Shown piece by piece: positions 1-9,036 of a stretch of DNA of 46,632 bases (position 1 is its first letter; every line of letters begins with the position of its first letter). The position numbers and the translations under genes were made by a program. Where the stretch lies: the NCBI RefSeq assembly GCF_036662795.1, contig NZ_JBAFWZ010000026.1, forward strand, positions 1 through 46,632, written 5' to 3'. Under the pieces are notes generated by a model. The model did not search any database. It was not told where the DNA came from and saw nothing but the letters and a program-made list of their open reading frames with translations. This DNA is from Lysinibacillus_B sp036662795 (lineage in GTDB: Bacteria > Bacillota > Bacilli > Bacillales_A > Planococcaceae).

Positions 1-128
1 AAAAACATTTGCTGGCATCAATTTTGATGTCCAAAATTTTTGTTTCATGGTTTAACATGAAACTTTATTGTTAACGTTTTGCTTGTTCAGTTTTCAAGGT
101 TCATTTTGTCGCCGCTTCAAGCAGCAAC
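1..128 (-). other. rRNA operon leader (5' part; 16S gene lies outside the window)
   Basis: Read on the minus strand, the segment downstream of the tandem promoters contains CCTTGAAAACTGAACAAGC (about 87-105). This resembles the boxA-like antitermination leader found before and between rRNA genes in Bacillales. Transcription runs off the window at position 1, where 16S would be expected. The position just after gyrA and its neighbour matches rrnO of B. subtilis. No mature 16S sequence is visible, so the assignment rests on leader, promoters and synteny. Confidence 0.7.
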
Positions 129-134
129 TTTTAT

Positions 135-163
135 ATCTTAACACTTACCGAAGTTCGTGTCAA
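135..163 (-). promoter_or_regulatory. rRNA operon promoter P2 (sigma-A)
   Basis: On the minus strand: TTGACA at 163-158, a 17-bp spacer, then TAAGAT at 140-135. Near-consensus hexamers with ideal spacing sit just upstream of the rRNA leader. Confidence 0.85.
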
Positions 164-225
164 CAACTATTTTAAAAAAGTATTGAATCTTTTCATTTTT
201 CGCGTCACATCTAAGCGACTTACTT

Positions 226-254
226 ATAATATCAATTATTCTATTAGCCGTCAA
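226..254 (-). promoter_or_regulatory. rRNA operon promoter P1 (sigma-A)
   Basis: On the minus strand: TTGACG at 254-249, a 17-bp spacer, then TATTAT at 231-226. It lies 91 bp upstream of P2, the tandem arrangement usual for Bacillus rRNA operons. Positions 255-460 between this promoter and the terminator of the previous gene are AT-rich and show no convincing gene. Confidence 0.8.
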
Positions 255-461
255 TATATTTTATTAAAAAAATATTACCTTCTATTTTAAATTACTATTT
301 TCTATTACAACGTAGATTTAAACTTAAAGGAAACCTAACCTTTCTAGATGAAATCAACTAGTAACTAATGATTCCTACTCTATCACAACCAACCATTCCA
401 TGTTGAAATTATGATAGCAATAAATACTGGAATACTAATCGTTTACATGTTTTTGCTCTAC

Positions 462-498
462 AAATAAAAAGTAGAGCTATCGTTTCATCCGATAGCCC
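462..498 (-). terminator. Terminator of the HD-GYP-like gene
   Basis: On the minus strand, GGGCTATCG (498-490) pairs with CGATAGCTC (482-474) through a 7-nt loop with one G-U pair. A U-rich tract follows (plus-strand A run 462-470). It separates the gene from the rRNA operon. Confidence 0.75.
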
Positions 499-509
499 CT
501 TCACTTAAT

Positions 510-1604
510 TTAATATTCTTTTGTTATAACGCGGGCAATGTGGAAGCTACGAATAGTCGCTAAATCTATTATCTCACCCGTATTTAATAACTTTATCAAT
601 GGTCTTGTTGGTGCATATTGATTAATAAACATCACTTCACCTTGTTCCAAGTTTGATAATTCAACCTTCGTACCAATTGGAAGGTCAGCTACAATATCTA
701 TTAATGCTTGTACCACTTTAATATCAAATTTTCCAAACTCTGATTCCTTAATCATTTCAATGACTTTAAATGGTGATTGCTTTGTTCTATATAAACGTTC
801 ACTTGTCATTGCATGGAATACATCAGCAACTGCAATGATTTGAGAGTAAAAGGAAACATTTGATCCGCGATCTCCTTTTGGATATCCACTGCCATCTAAG
901 CGCTCGTGGTGCTGGAAAATAGCTACTTTCATATCCGATTTTAAAGCTGTTAAATCTTTTACCATTTGATAGCTATAAATAGGATGTTTACGAATTTCTA
1001 AAAATTCATCTTGTGTTAATGTCGTTTTTTTATCTCTTATTCGAATTGGTATTTTCGCCATGCCACAGTCTGCTAACATACCTGCAAGGGCCATTTGAAT
1101 AGCAATTCCTCGTTCATATCCAAGTTTTTGCGTAATAACACCTGAGATTAACCCTGTCGCGATACAATGATGATATAAATAATCTCTCGGATTAGAATAA
1201 CTATTCAGATCAAAAATGTATGAACGATCCTCTAATACTCCTTCAATTAACGGAAGCATCATCCCACGTACTTTAGTAATATCTATTTTTGCACCAGCCT
1301 GCCAATTCGTAAATTCTTTTTTCACCTGTGCAATTGCATCCTCATAATGACGTTCGAAAGGGGTAACCTCTGGAATAGGTACCTCTACAGTAACTTCATT
1401 CTTTTCTTTTTCTGAAGAAGCAGGAGCACTTGCTTCTTTAAATACAAGCACATTTGAAATATTAAATGCATTAAAAATATGTAAATGCTCATGCGATACT
1501 TTTGTGTTCCTGAAAATGATTGGATATTGTGTATTTGCAAAAATATCTTCAGCTACAACTCTACCTAATCTAAGCTCAGAAACATTAATATACGTAGCTT
1601 CCAA
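510..1604 (-). CDS. HD-GYP-like domain protein with degenerate HD pair
   Basis: The predicted 364-aa protein has a C-terminal HD-GYP-like domain, a family whose active members hydrolyse cyclic di-GMP. The GYP half is intact: a QHHERLDGSGYPKG stretch near residues 231-244. The HD pair is altered: where the family has HD followed by G-K, this protein reads LADCGMAKIP, so the metal-ligand His is Ala (about residue 178). Cyclic-di-GMP hydrolysis is therefore uncertain, and a binding or signalling role is possible. I place the start at TTG 1604 because AAAGGTGG lies 8 nt upstream. The upstream ATG at 1640 has no SD and overlaps a good -10 box. The gene sits alone between gyrA and the rRNA operon, with its own promoter and terminator. 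Confidence 0.8.
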   Translation of the reverse strand: MEATYINVSELRLGRVVAEDIFANTQYPIIFRNTKVSHEHLHIFNAFNISNVLVFKEASAPASSEKEKNEVTVEVPIPEVTPFERHYEDAIAQVKKEFTNWQAGAKIDITKVRGMMLPLIEGVLEDRSYIFDLNSYSNPRDYLYHHCIATGLISGVITQKLGYERGIAIQMALAGMLADCGMAKIPIRIRDKKTTLTQDEFLEIRKHPIYSYQMVKDLTALKSDMKVAIFQHHERLDGSGYPKGDRGSNVSFYSQIIAVADVFHAMTSERLYRTKQSPFKVIEMIKESEFGKFDIKVVQALIDIVADLPIGTKVELSNLEQGEVMFINQYAPTRPLIKLLNTGEIIDLATIRSFHIARVITKEY

Positions 1605-1638
1605 CTTCGTAACCACCTTTAAACGAAACTTTTCTTCC

Positions 1639-1667
1639 ATTGTAACGGAGTATGTAAGTAAATGTAA
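1639..1667 (-). promoter_or_regulatory. Sigma-A promoter of the HD-GYP-like gene
   Basis: On the minus strand: TTACAT (1667-1662), a 17-bp spacer, TACAAT (1644-1639). The -10 box overlaps the upstream ATG at 1640, which argues that translation starts further in, at TTG 1604. Confidence 0.65.
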
Positions 1668-1693
1668 GAATTATTTTAAATTTTAATAATATT

Positions 1694-1728
1694 AAAAAAG
1701 AAGTAGCTGATTGAAAATCAACTACTTC
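1694..1728 (-). terminator. gyrA terminator
   Basis: On the minus strand, GAAGTAGTTGATT (1728-1716) pairs with AATCAGCTACTTC (1712-1700). That is a 13-bp stem with one G-U pair and a 3-nt loop, followed by six U (1699-1694). It is a strong intrinsic terminator just after the gyrA stop. Confidence 0.9.
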
Positions 1729-1734
1729 ATATAA

Positions 1735-4209
1735 TTATTCAGACTCTACTTCAGCAGATTCATTTAGTTCCTCATCTGCTTCTTCTTTTTCAACCTTAGC
1801 AACAGTAGCAACTAGCTCATCATCAGCTAACCGAATTAAACGAACCCCTTGCGTGCTACGGCCAATTACAGATATATCATTAACATCCATACGAATCAAC
1901 ATACCGTTAATAGTGATTAGCATAATATCTTCTGTACTATCAACTGTTTTGACAGCACACATTGGTCCGTTTTTGTCAGTAATGTGGATTGTTTTAATCC
2001 CGACACCACCACGACTTTGGAGACGGTATTCAGCTTCAGCTGTTCGCTTACCATACCCTTTCTCCGTTACGACTAAAATCTCTTGACCTTCTTCTAAAAT
2101 TTCCATTCCGACAACAAAGTCACCGTCACGTAATTTAATACCACGTACACCGGCAGCTGTTCTACCCATTGAACGAATATCATCTTCTTTGAAACGAACA
2201 AGCATACCATCACGTGTGCCGATAATGACTTGTTTCTTACCATCAGTTAGGCGTACTGATATTAATTCATCATCTTCCCTTAAACCTATAGCTATTAAGC
2301 CGTTCGTACGAATATTAGCAAAATGATTCACTGGTGTACGTTTTGTTACCCCTGTTTTTGTTGTAAAGATAAAATATGCATCCTCATCAAATGATTCTAC
2401 TCGAATCATTGCTGTAACATTTTCATCTTTTTCAATATTTAATAGATTAACGATCGGTAAACCTTTCGCTGTACGGCCGTATTCTGGAATTTCATATCCT
2501 TTTGCACGGAATACTTTGCCTTTCGACGTAAAGAATAGAATCGTATCATGCGTAGAAGTGGAAAGAAGGTGCTCTACGAAATCATCTTCATTCGTGCCCA
2601 TTCCTTGAACGCCACGGCCTCCACGTTTTTGACTACGATAGGTATTCGCAGCTAAACGTTTAATATAACCATTATGTGTTAAAGTCACAACAGAATTTTC
2701 ACGTGGAATTAAATCTTCATCTTCAATCATCTCTAAACCACCTGAAACAATTTCTGTTCGGCGATTATCATTGAAGCGCTCTTTAATTTCTGTCATTTCA
2801 CGACGAATAATATCAAGTATTTTGCCTTCATCAGCTAGGATCGCTTTTAACTCAGCAATTAGCGTTTGAAGCTCCTGATACTCATTTTCAATCTTCTCTC
2901 GTTCCAGACCACTTAATCGAACTAAACGCATATCTAAAATCGCCTGTGCTTGGCGTTCTGATAAGGTAAAGCGTTCCATTAAAATCGGTCTCGCTTCATC
3001 CCCGCTACGTGAACCTCGAATGATAGCTATAATTTCATCGATATGGTCTAGTGCAATACGTAAACCTTCTAAAATATGTGCACGGTCTTCAGCCTTACGT
3101 AATTCGAATTTTGTACGACGGGTAATAACAACCTTTTGATGCTCTAAATAATAGTGGAGCATCTCCTTTAGCGATAATACTTTAGGTTGACCGTCAACAA
3201 GTGCAAGCATATTTACACCAAACGTAGATTGCATAGCTGTTTGTTTATATAAGTTATTTAAAACCACATTGGCATTCGCATCACGACGAATTTCAATAAC
3301 TACGCGCATTCCACGACGATCTGATTCATCGCGTAAATTTGAAATACCATCAATTTTTTTGTCGCGTACAAGCTCGGCAATCTTTTCAATAAGCTTTGCC
3401 TTATTTACTTGATACGGTAGTTCATGAATTAAAATCGTCTCTTTCCCATTTGATTTTTGTTCAATCTCTACTTTGGCACGAATCGTAATCGAACCACGCC
3501 CCGTTTCATATGCACGGCGAATACCCGAGCGTCCTAAAATTAGCCCTCCTGTAGGGAAATCTGGACCTGGAATAACTTCCATCAGCTCTTCAGTCGTAAT
3601 CGCTGGATTTTCCGAAAGAGCTAATACAGCGTCAATTGTTTCACCTAATTGATGTGGCGGAATGTTTGTTGCCATTCCTACTGCAATCCCTGCTTGTCCG
3701 TTTACAAGTAAATTCGGATAGCGGGCCGGTAAAACAACCGGCTCTTTTTCACTACCGTCATAGTTATCTATAAAATCGATTGTATCTTTGTTAATATCGC
3801 GGAGCATTTCCATTGCAATTTTAGACATACGAGATTCTGTATAACGCATTGCCGCTGCACCGTCACCATCGACAGAACCGAAGTTCCCGTGCCCATCCAC
3901 TAGCATATAACGATAACTAAAATCTTGCGCCATACGTACCATCGCTTCATAAATTGAAGAGTCACCATGCGGGTGGAATTTCCCCATTACATCCCCTACA
4001 ATACGCGCGCTTTTTTTATAGGGCTTGTCTGCTGTATTTCCAAGCTCTTGCATCCCATATAAAATACGACGATGTACTGGTTTTAAACCATCACGAACAT
4101 CAGGTAAGGCACGTGAAACAATTACACTCATCGCGTAACTTAAAAATGAAGATTTGATTTCGGTAGTAATATTTCTTGATTCAATTTTCCCATTTTGAAT
4201 ATCAGACAA
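1735..4209 (-). CDS. gyrA: DNA gyrase subunit A
   Basis: 824 aa, the usual length for Bacillales GyrA. With GyrB it forms the A2B2 enzyme that introduces negative supercoils. The catalytic tyrosine is Y123 in AAMRYTES. The quinolone-determining region reads HGDSSIYE with S84 and E88, the susceptible-type residues. The GyrA box QKRGGRG lies at the start of the C-terminal DNA-wrapping beta-pinwheel. The tail is acidic. The start is TTG with GGAGG 8 nt upstream. It lies 24 bp downstream of gyrB and is presumably co-transcribed with it, ending at the terminator at 1694-1728. Confidence 0.98.
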   Translation of the reverse strand: MSDIQNGKIESRNITTEIKSSFLSYAMSVIVSRALPDVRDGLKPVHRRILYGMQELGNTADKPYKKSARIVGDVMGKFHPHGDSSIYEAMVRMAQDFSYRYMLVDGHGNFGSVDGDGAAAMRYTESRMSKIAMEMLRDINKDTIDFIDNYDGSEKEPVVLPARYPNLLVNGQAGIAVGMATNIPPHQLGETIDAVLALSENPAITTEELMEVIPGPDFPTGGLILGRSGIRRAYETGRGSITIRAKVEIEQKSNGKETILIHELPYQVNKAKLIEKIAELVRDKKIDGISNLRDESDRRGMRVVIEIRRDANANVVLNNLYKQTAMQSTFGVNMLALVDGQPKVLSLKEMLHYYLEHQKVVITRRTKFELRKAEDRAHILEGLRIALDHIDEIIAIIRGSRSGDEARPILMERFTLSERQAQAILDMRLVRLSGLEREKIENEYQELQTLIAELKAILADEGKILDIIRREMTEIKERFNDNRRTEIVSGGLEMIEDEDLIPRENSVVTLTHNGYIKRLAANTYRSQKRGGRGVQGMGTNEDDFVEHLLSTSTHDTILFFTSKGKVFRAKGYEIPEYGRTAKGLPIVNLLNIEKDENVTAMIRVESFDEDAYFIFTTKTGVTKRTPVNHFANIRTNGLIAIGLREDDELISVRLTDGKKQVIIGTRDGMLVRFKEDDIRSMGRTAAGVRGIKLRDGDFVVGMEILEEGQEILVVTEKGYGKRTAEAEYRLQSRGGVGIKTIHITDKNGPMCAVKTVDSTEDIMLITINGMLIRMDVNDISVIGRSTQGVRLIRLADDELVATVAKVEKEEADEELNESAEVESE

Positions 4210-4233
4210 TGTTTAAACCTCCTTCCGACCATT

Positions 4234-6162
4234 TTAAATATCTAAGTCTTCTACATAGACTGCATTATCTTCGATGAAATCACGACGTGGACCTACTTCA
4301 TCTCCCATTAGCTGGTCGAAAATTCTATCTGCTTCAATGGCATCATCTAATTCTACTCGAACTAATGTACGTTTTTCAGGATCCATTGTTGTATCCCAAA
4401 GCTGTTCTGCATTCATTTCTCCAAGTCCTTTGTAACGTTGTACATTAGGCTTTGGTAATTTTGGTAAACGATCTAGAATTTCTTGTAATTCCTCATTTGA
4501 ATAACAATATTCTAAATACTTCCCTTGTTTTACTTGATACAGTGGTGGCTTAGCTGCATAGACATAACCCGCTTCGATTAATGGACGCATAAAACGGAAA
4601 AAGAATGTTAACAGTAATACACGTATATGTGCTCCATCAACATCGGCATCTGTCATAATAACAATTTTATGGTAACGAGCTTTTTCTAAATTAAATTCTT
4701 CACCAATACCTGTACCAAACGCCGTAATCATCGCTCGAATCTCAGCGTTTGATAAAATCTTGTCTAAACGAGCCTTTTCAACGTTTAAAATTTTCCCGCG
4801 CAGTGGCAAAATCGCTTGGAAATGACGATCACGACCAGATTTAGCAGATCCACCTGCCGAGTCACCCTCTACAATGTAAATTTCACATTCTGAAGGATTT
4901 GTTGAGGAACAGTCTGCTAATTTACCTGGTAGGCTCGACACCTCTAAAGCTGATTTACGTCGAGTAAATTCACGGGCTTTTTTTGCTGCTACACGAGCGC
5001 GCGCAGCCATCGTTCCTTTTTCAACAACTTGACGTGCTACAGATGGGTTTTCAAGCATAAATCGCTCAAAACCTTCTGAGAATAAAGCATTCGTAATTTG
5101 GCTGACTTCAGAGTTTCCTAGCTTTGTTTTTGTTTGTCCCTCAAATTGAGGATCTGGGTGCTTAATAGAAACAATGGCAGTTAGTCCTTCACGAACATCT
5201 TCTCCAGTTAAATTTGCATCTGCGTCTTTAATTAAATTATTTTTTCGTGCGTAATCGTTGATAACACGTGTTAAAGCTGTTTTAAAGCCAGACTCGTGTG
5301 TACCCCCTTCATACGTATTAATGTTGTTAGCAAATGACATAATTGTAGAAGCGAATCCTGCATTATATTGCATGGCAATTTCCACTGCGATGCCATCACG
5401 CTCACCGTTCACATCAATTGGCTCATGAATCGGCTCTTTATTGCTATTTAAATGCTCAACATAAGAACGAATACCGCCCTCGTAATGGAACGTATTTGAA
5501 CGAATTTCTTCTTCTCGTTCATCCTGAATTGTAATGCGAATGCCGCGATTCAAATAAGCTAACTCACGACAGCGTGTTGCTAGAATATCGTATTCGTAAA
5601 CTGTTGTTTCACGGAAAATTTCACTATCAGCTTTAAAACGAGTCGTTGTTCCGCTATCATTTGATTCGCCAATTACTGTTAATGGTTGTACAGTTTGACC
5701 ACGCTCAAATTTAATAGAGTGAATGTGACCATCTCGCTTTACATACACTTCTGTAGAAATCGATAGCGCATTTACTACGGATGCCCCTACACCATGGAGA
5801 CCGCCTGATACTTTATAACCGCCACCGCCGAATTTACCACCTGCGTGTAGAACTGTCATAATAACTTCTACAGCTGGTAAACCCATTTTTTCTTGCGTGC
5901 TTACCGGAATACCACGACCGTTATCTTCTACACGAATCCAGTTATCCTTTTCAATCGCAACAGTAATATCCGTACAAAAGCCAGCTAAAGCTTCATCAAT
6001 ACTATTATCAACGATTTCCCATACAAGATGGTGCAACCCTTTTGAACTAGTTGACCCGATGTACATCCCCGGGCGTTTACGTACTGCTTCTAAGCCTTCT
6101 AATACTTGTATTTGATTTGCATCATATTCCTGCTGCTGAATCTCTTTTTCTTCTAAAGCCAC
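4234..6162 (-). CDS. gyrB: DNA gyrase subunit B
   Basis: 642 aa from the chosen start. It is the ATPase subunit of gyrase. The N-terminal GHKL ATPase domain shows EIVDNSIDEAL, DNGRGIPV and GGLHGVGASVVNAL. The TOPRIM domain shows EGDSAGGSAKSGRDR and DADVDGAHI, and the C-terminal signature LQRYKGLGEMN is represented by VQRYKGLGEMN. The reading frame opens at GTG 6171, but AGGTGA lies 5 nt before an in-frame GTG at 6162, which is the better start. It is 73 bp downstream of recF. The remB (yaaB) gene that lies between them in B. subtilis is missing. Confidence 0.97.
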   Translation of the reverse strand: MALEEKEIQQQEYDANQIQVLEGLEAVRKRPGMYIGSTSSKGLHHLVWEIVDNSIDEALAGFCTDITVAIEKDNWIRVEDNGRGIPVSTQEKMGLPAVEVIMTVLHAGGKFGGGGYKVSGGLHGVGASVVNALSISTEVYVKRDGHIHSIKFERGQTVQPLTVIGESNDSGTTTRFKADSEIFRETTVYEYDILATRCRELAYLNRGIRITIQDEREEEIRSNTFHYEGGIRSYVEHLNSNKEPIHEPIDVNGERDGIAVEIAMQYNAGFASTIMSFANNINTYEGGTHESGFKTALTRVINDYARKNNLIKDADANLTGEDVREGLTAIVSIKHPDPQFEGQTKTKLGNSEVSQITNALFSEGFERFMLENPSVARQVVEKGTMAARARVAAKKAREFTRRKSALEVSSLPGKLADCSSTNPSECEIYIVEGDSAGGSAKSGRDRHFQAILPLRGKILNVEKARLDKILSNAEIRAMITAFGTGIGEEFNLEKARYHKIVIMTDADVDGAHIRVLLLTFFFRFMRPLIEAGYVYAAKPPLYQVKQGKYLEYCYSNEELQEILDRLPKLPKPNVQRYKGLGEMNAEQLWDTTMDPEKRTLVRVELDDAIEADRIFDQLMGDEVGPRRDFIEDNAVYVEDLDI

Positions 6163-6244
6163 CTTGTTCACCTACTCTTTCGTAACCTCAGTATGTGTCT
6201 TTATTAAGACGAACTTTCATTCATAAAAGGAGCTCTCTCCTTCA

Positions 6245-7360
6245 TTATCCTTCAATTGTCCCTTGTTTCACGTGGAACATTTTCGCGTTCTCAATTGTTT
6301 CATGGTGAATACCGTCTACACTTGTTGTTGTTACAAATGTTTGGACTTCACCTTGAATTGTATTTAATAAATGTGATTGTCGGTAGTCATCTAACTCCGA
6401 AAGCACATCGTCTAATAATAAAATAGGTGCTTCCTTCGTTTCTTGCTTAATCAATTCAATTTCAGCAAGCTTCAATGATAGCGCCGTTGTTCGTTGCTGC
6501 CCTTGCGACCCATATGTCTGTACATCATAATCATTGACAAAGAGTTGCAAATCATCACGATGAGGCCCAATAAGTGTCACTCCTCGTTCAATTTCACGTT
6601 GCTTTATTTCTGACAGCTTTTGTTCTAAGAAAGTAGCCATTTCATCAACAGACCAGTTAGGAGATATGCCTGAAACCGGTCGGTATTTAATAACTAGCTT
6701 TTCTTTTCCTTGTGAAATCCCTGAGTGAATTGGCTCTGCCCATTCTTGCAATAACTCCATAAACTCAAAGCGTTTACGAATAATTTTAATCGCAGCCTGA
6801 ATATATTGCTCTGTATATACATCAAACATGACATCATTTTGTAATGATGCACGGCCTTGATTGCTTTTTAACAAATGATTTCGTTGTTTTAAAATTTTTT
6901 GGAAGGTCAATAAATCATGTAAATAAACAGGTGAAATTTGCCCTATTTCCATATCGATAAAGCGACGCCTAATTTGTGGACTCCCCTTTACAACATTCAA
7001 ATCTTCAGGTGCAAACATAACGACATTCATTTGTCCTATATAGTTACTCAACCTCGTTTGTTCTAAATGATTTATTTTCCCCTTTTTCCCTTTTTTCGAT
7101 ACCATCAACTCTATTGGAAGACTACCGTAACGTTTTTGTACAACACCCTCTATTTTACCATAGTCTGCTTCCCAACGTATTAATTCTTTATCGTTCGCTG
7201 TACGATGAGATTTGGCCATCGCTAAAACGTAAATGGATTCCATCACATTCGTTTTCCCTTGAGCATTCTCTCCGATAAACACGTTAATTTTAGGTGAAAA
7301 ATCAAGGGTTAGCGATTCATAGTTTCGGTAATTAGTTAGCTGCAAACGTTCAATATTCAT
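6245..7360 (-). CDS. recF: DNA replication/repair protein RecF
   Basis: 371 aa, matching B. subtilis RecF (370). It is an SMC-like ATPase that binds gapped DNA and, with RecO and RecR, helps RecA load. Walker A is GENAQGKT (residues 30-37), the ABC signature region is YGSQGQQRTT, and Walker B is ILLLDDVLSELD. Its ATG overlaps the last base of the yaaA stop (TAATG), with GGAG in front, so the two genes are translationally coupled. Codons near its 3' end (FHVKQG) contain an exact parS site. Confidence 0.97.
   Translation of the reverse strand: MNIERLQLTNYRNYESLTLDFSPKINVFIGENAQGKTNVMESIYVLAMAKSHRTANDKELIRWEADYGKIEGVVQKRYGSLPIELMVSKKGKKGKINHLEQTRLSNYIGQMNVVMFAPEDLNVVKGSPQIRRRFIDMEIGQISPVYLHDLLTFQKILKQRNHLLKSNQGRASLQNDVMFDVYTEQYIQAAIKIIRKRFEFMELLQEWAEPIHSGISQGKEKLVIKYRPVSGISPNWSVDEMATFLEQKLSEIKQREIERGVTLIGPHRDDLQLFVNDYDVQTYGSQGQQRTTALSLKLAEIELIKQETKEAPILLLDDVLSELDDYRQSHLLNTIQGEVQTFVTTTSVDGIHHETIENAKMFHVKQGTIEG
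6264..6279. other. parS site 1 (exact consensus, inside recF)
   Basis: The minus strand reads TGTTCCACGTGAAACA, an exact match to the Spo0J/ParB consensus TGTTNCACGTGAAACA. It lies in the last codons of recF, about 4 kb from oriC. Confidence 0.95.
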
Positions 7361-7587
7361 TACTCCGCTCCGATCCTACTGACAATACGGAAGCGTCCAA
7401 CACCTGGAATATTAATAACATCTCCATCTCGTAATTTTCGCCCGCGACGGTCATCTATTTCTCCGTTCACATACACATCATTTTCATGTAAAAACCATTT
7501 GGCCATTCCACCAGAACTAATTGCATCTGTCATTTTTAGTAATTGTCCTAGGGTTACAAATTCTGCATCAATTACAATGTCATTCAA
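7360..7587 (-). CDS. yaaA: S4-domain protein YaaA
   Basis: 75 aa. A small S4 RNA-binding domain covers almost the whole protein (LGQLLKMTDAISSGGMAKWF...VYVNGE...GRKLRDGDVI). The family sits between dnaN and recF across Bacillales and has been linked to 50S ribosome assembly. The start is TTG at 7587 with CGGAGGA about 9 nt upstream; no in-frame ATG fits. It overlaps recF by one base, so YaaA and RecF are probably made from one transcript. Confidence 0.92.
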   Translation of the reverse strand: MNDIVIDAEFVTLGQLLKMTDAISSGGMAKWFLHENDVYVNGEIDDRRGRKLRDGDVINIPGVGRFRIVSRIGAE

Positions 7588-7625
7588 AATACTTCATCCT
7601 CCGATAATTAAAGATCTATCCTTCT

Positions 7626-7654
7626 ATCATACCAAAAAAACGCAGTAGAAGTAA
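7626..7654 (-). promoter_or_regulatory. Candidate promoter of yaaA-recF
   Basis: On the minus strand an extended -10 TGGTATGAT (7634-7626) has a weak TTACTT 17 bp upstream (7654-7649). The -35 overlaps the start of the dnaN terminator tract. The extended -10 makes a promoter plausible. Confidence 0.4.
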
Positions 7655-7694
7655 AAAAGGAGTTGCTTCAAAAATAAATTTGAAACAACTCTCC
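7653..7694 (-). terminator. dnaN terminator
   Basis: On the minus strand GGAGAGTTGTTTCAAA (7694-7679) pairs with TTTGAAGCAACTCC (7672-7659) with a 2-nt bulge, followed by six U (7658-7653). It separates dnaA-dnaN from yaaA-recF-gyrBA. Confidence 0.8.
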
Positions 7695-7730
7695 TTAATA
7701 ACCTTGTTTAACACTGTTTTTGGGGACTAA

Positions 7731-8867
7731 TTAATATGTGCGTACTGGTAAAATTAATTGCAAAATAGAGTCGTCCAAAACAGAACGTAAAATGAATGGA
7801 CGCATTGCTCCTGTAAATTGGATTATGACATCCTGGCCATCAATTGCCTTTAATGCTTCCATCATGTATTTAGCACTAAAAGAAATTTTCAATGCTTCCC
7901 CATCCAATGCTTCTACTTGAATTTGCTCTTGTACTTTTCCGATTTCCGGAGAATTTGAGGAAATTTCAACTGCGTTCTCTTCTAATGTTTCAAATCGTAC
8001 AACATTATTACGATCTTCACGAGCTAATAGAGATGCACGATCAATTGCTTGTAATAAAGCTTTACCGTTAATTGTTACGTTTGTTTTGAAATCTTCTGGA
8101 ATTAAACGGGAAGTATCAGGATAGTTCCCTTCTAATAAACGAGAAAAGAATAGTACATCCTCTGTTTTAAACAATACTTGTTGATTTGTCATAACGATTT
8201 GTACTGGATTTGTTGAGTCTTCTAAAATTTTATTTAACTCATTTAAGCTTTTTCCCGGTATTACTACGCTCGATACCCCTATAGGTAAATGCTCTAATTT
8301 CGTTTTTCGACTTGCTAAACGATGACTATCGGTTGCAACGCATATTAATTCATCCTCTTGTATTTTCCAATTAACCCCTGTTAGCACAGGGCGACTTTCA
8401 GAAGCTGATACAGCAAAAACCGTTTCCCGAATAATTGATTTTAATAAATCCGTTGGAATAGAAAATTGCTGCTCGGCAGATACTTCAGGTAACAGTGGAT
8501 ATTCACTTGCATCTAAGCCGATTAAATGGAATTCTGACTTACCAGAACGAATGTCTGTAGCAAAGCCATTTGTTACTTCAATTTCTACATCATTTGTTGG
8601 CAGCTTTCGAACGATTTCATTGAACATACGTGCTTGTAACACAATTGATCCAGTCGTTGTAATGTTCATAATTTGTTCGCCATTTTCTTCTGCTGGTATA
8701 AATTTTTGGATTGTTATATCAGCATCACTACCAGTTAAATTTAAACCTTCATTTGTTACATCAAGCTTAATACCCGTTAAAATCGGGATTGTCGTTTTGG
8801 AGCTTACTGCCTTCATGACATCATTTAACCCTGCAAGTAAATGGTCTCGCATAATATCAAATTTCAT
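7731..8867 (-). CDS. dnaN: DNA polymerase III sliding clamp (beta subunit)
   Basis: 378 aa, the same length as B. subtilis DnaN. The dimer encircles DNA and tethers PolC and DnaE. The three topologically similar clamp domains are present, and the C-terminus ends QLILPVRTY, the typical ...LPVR.Y tail. ATG start with GAGGT upstream (GTGAGGTAATCCT). It follows dnaA after a 169-bp gap that holds the unwinding half of oriC and is probably co-transcribed with dnaA. Confidence 0.97.
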   Translation of the reverse strand: MKFDIMRDHLLAGLNDVMKAVSSKTTIPILTGIKLDVTNEGLNLTGSDADITIQKFIPAEENGEQIMNITTTGSIVLQARMFNEIVRKLPTNDVEIEVTNGFATDIRSGKSEFHLIGLDASEYPLLPEVSAEQQFSIPTDLLKSIIRETVFAVSASESRPVLTGVNWKIQEDELICVATDSHRLASRKTKLEHLPIGVSSVVIPGKSLNELNKILEDSTNPVQIVMTNQQVLFKTEDVLFFSRLLEGNYPDTSRLIPEDFKTNVTINGKALLQAIDRASLLAREDRNNVVRFETLEENAVEISSNSPEIGKVQEQIQVEALDGEALKISFSAKYMMEALKAIDGQDVIIQFTGAMRPFILRSVLDDSILQLILPVRTY

Positions 8868-8880
8868 AGGATTACCTCAC

Positions 8881-9036
8881 TTATATAATTATTTATTATT
8901 AAAAGATATTAATAGATATAGTAATAGGGGCTGTGGATTTGTGGATAACTATAGTTTATCCGCATAAAAGCAGTCTATCCACATGTAGATAGACTGTGCA
9001 TAACTTTGTACAAAAAAGGCTCTCTTATCCACAACA
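8881..9036. other. oriC, dnaA-dnaN part: DnaA boxes and DNA-unwinding element
   Basis: Perfect DnaA boxes (TTATCCACA on either strand) lie at 8940-8948 and 9025-9033. One-mismatch boxes lie at 8956-8964, 8975-8983 and 8995-9003. Next to the box at 8940 the minus strand reads CCCC TA TTA CTA TAT CTA TTA ATA (8930-8905), like the DnaA-trio repeats of the B. subtilis unwinding element. Almost pure A/T follows up to 8881. A 9-bp inverted repeat (8971-8979 with 8988-8996) frames one box. This is the expected site of strand opening. Confidence 0.9.

Noticed and set aside
4105..4120. CACGTGAAACA half of a parS site in gyrA
   Set aside because: Only the right half matches; three of the outer left bases differ, so 13/16 with an asymmetric core.
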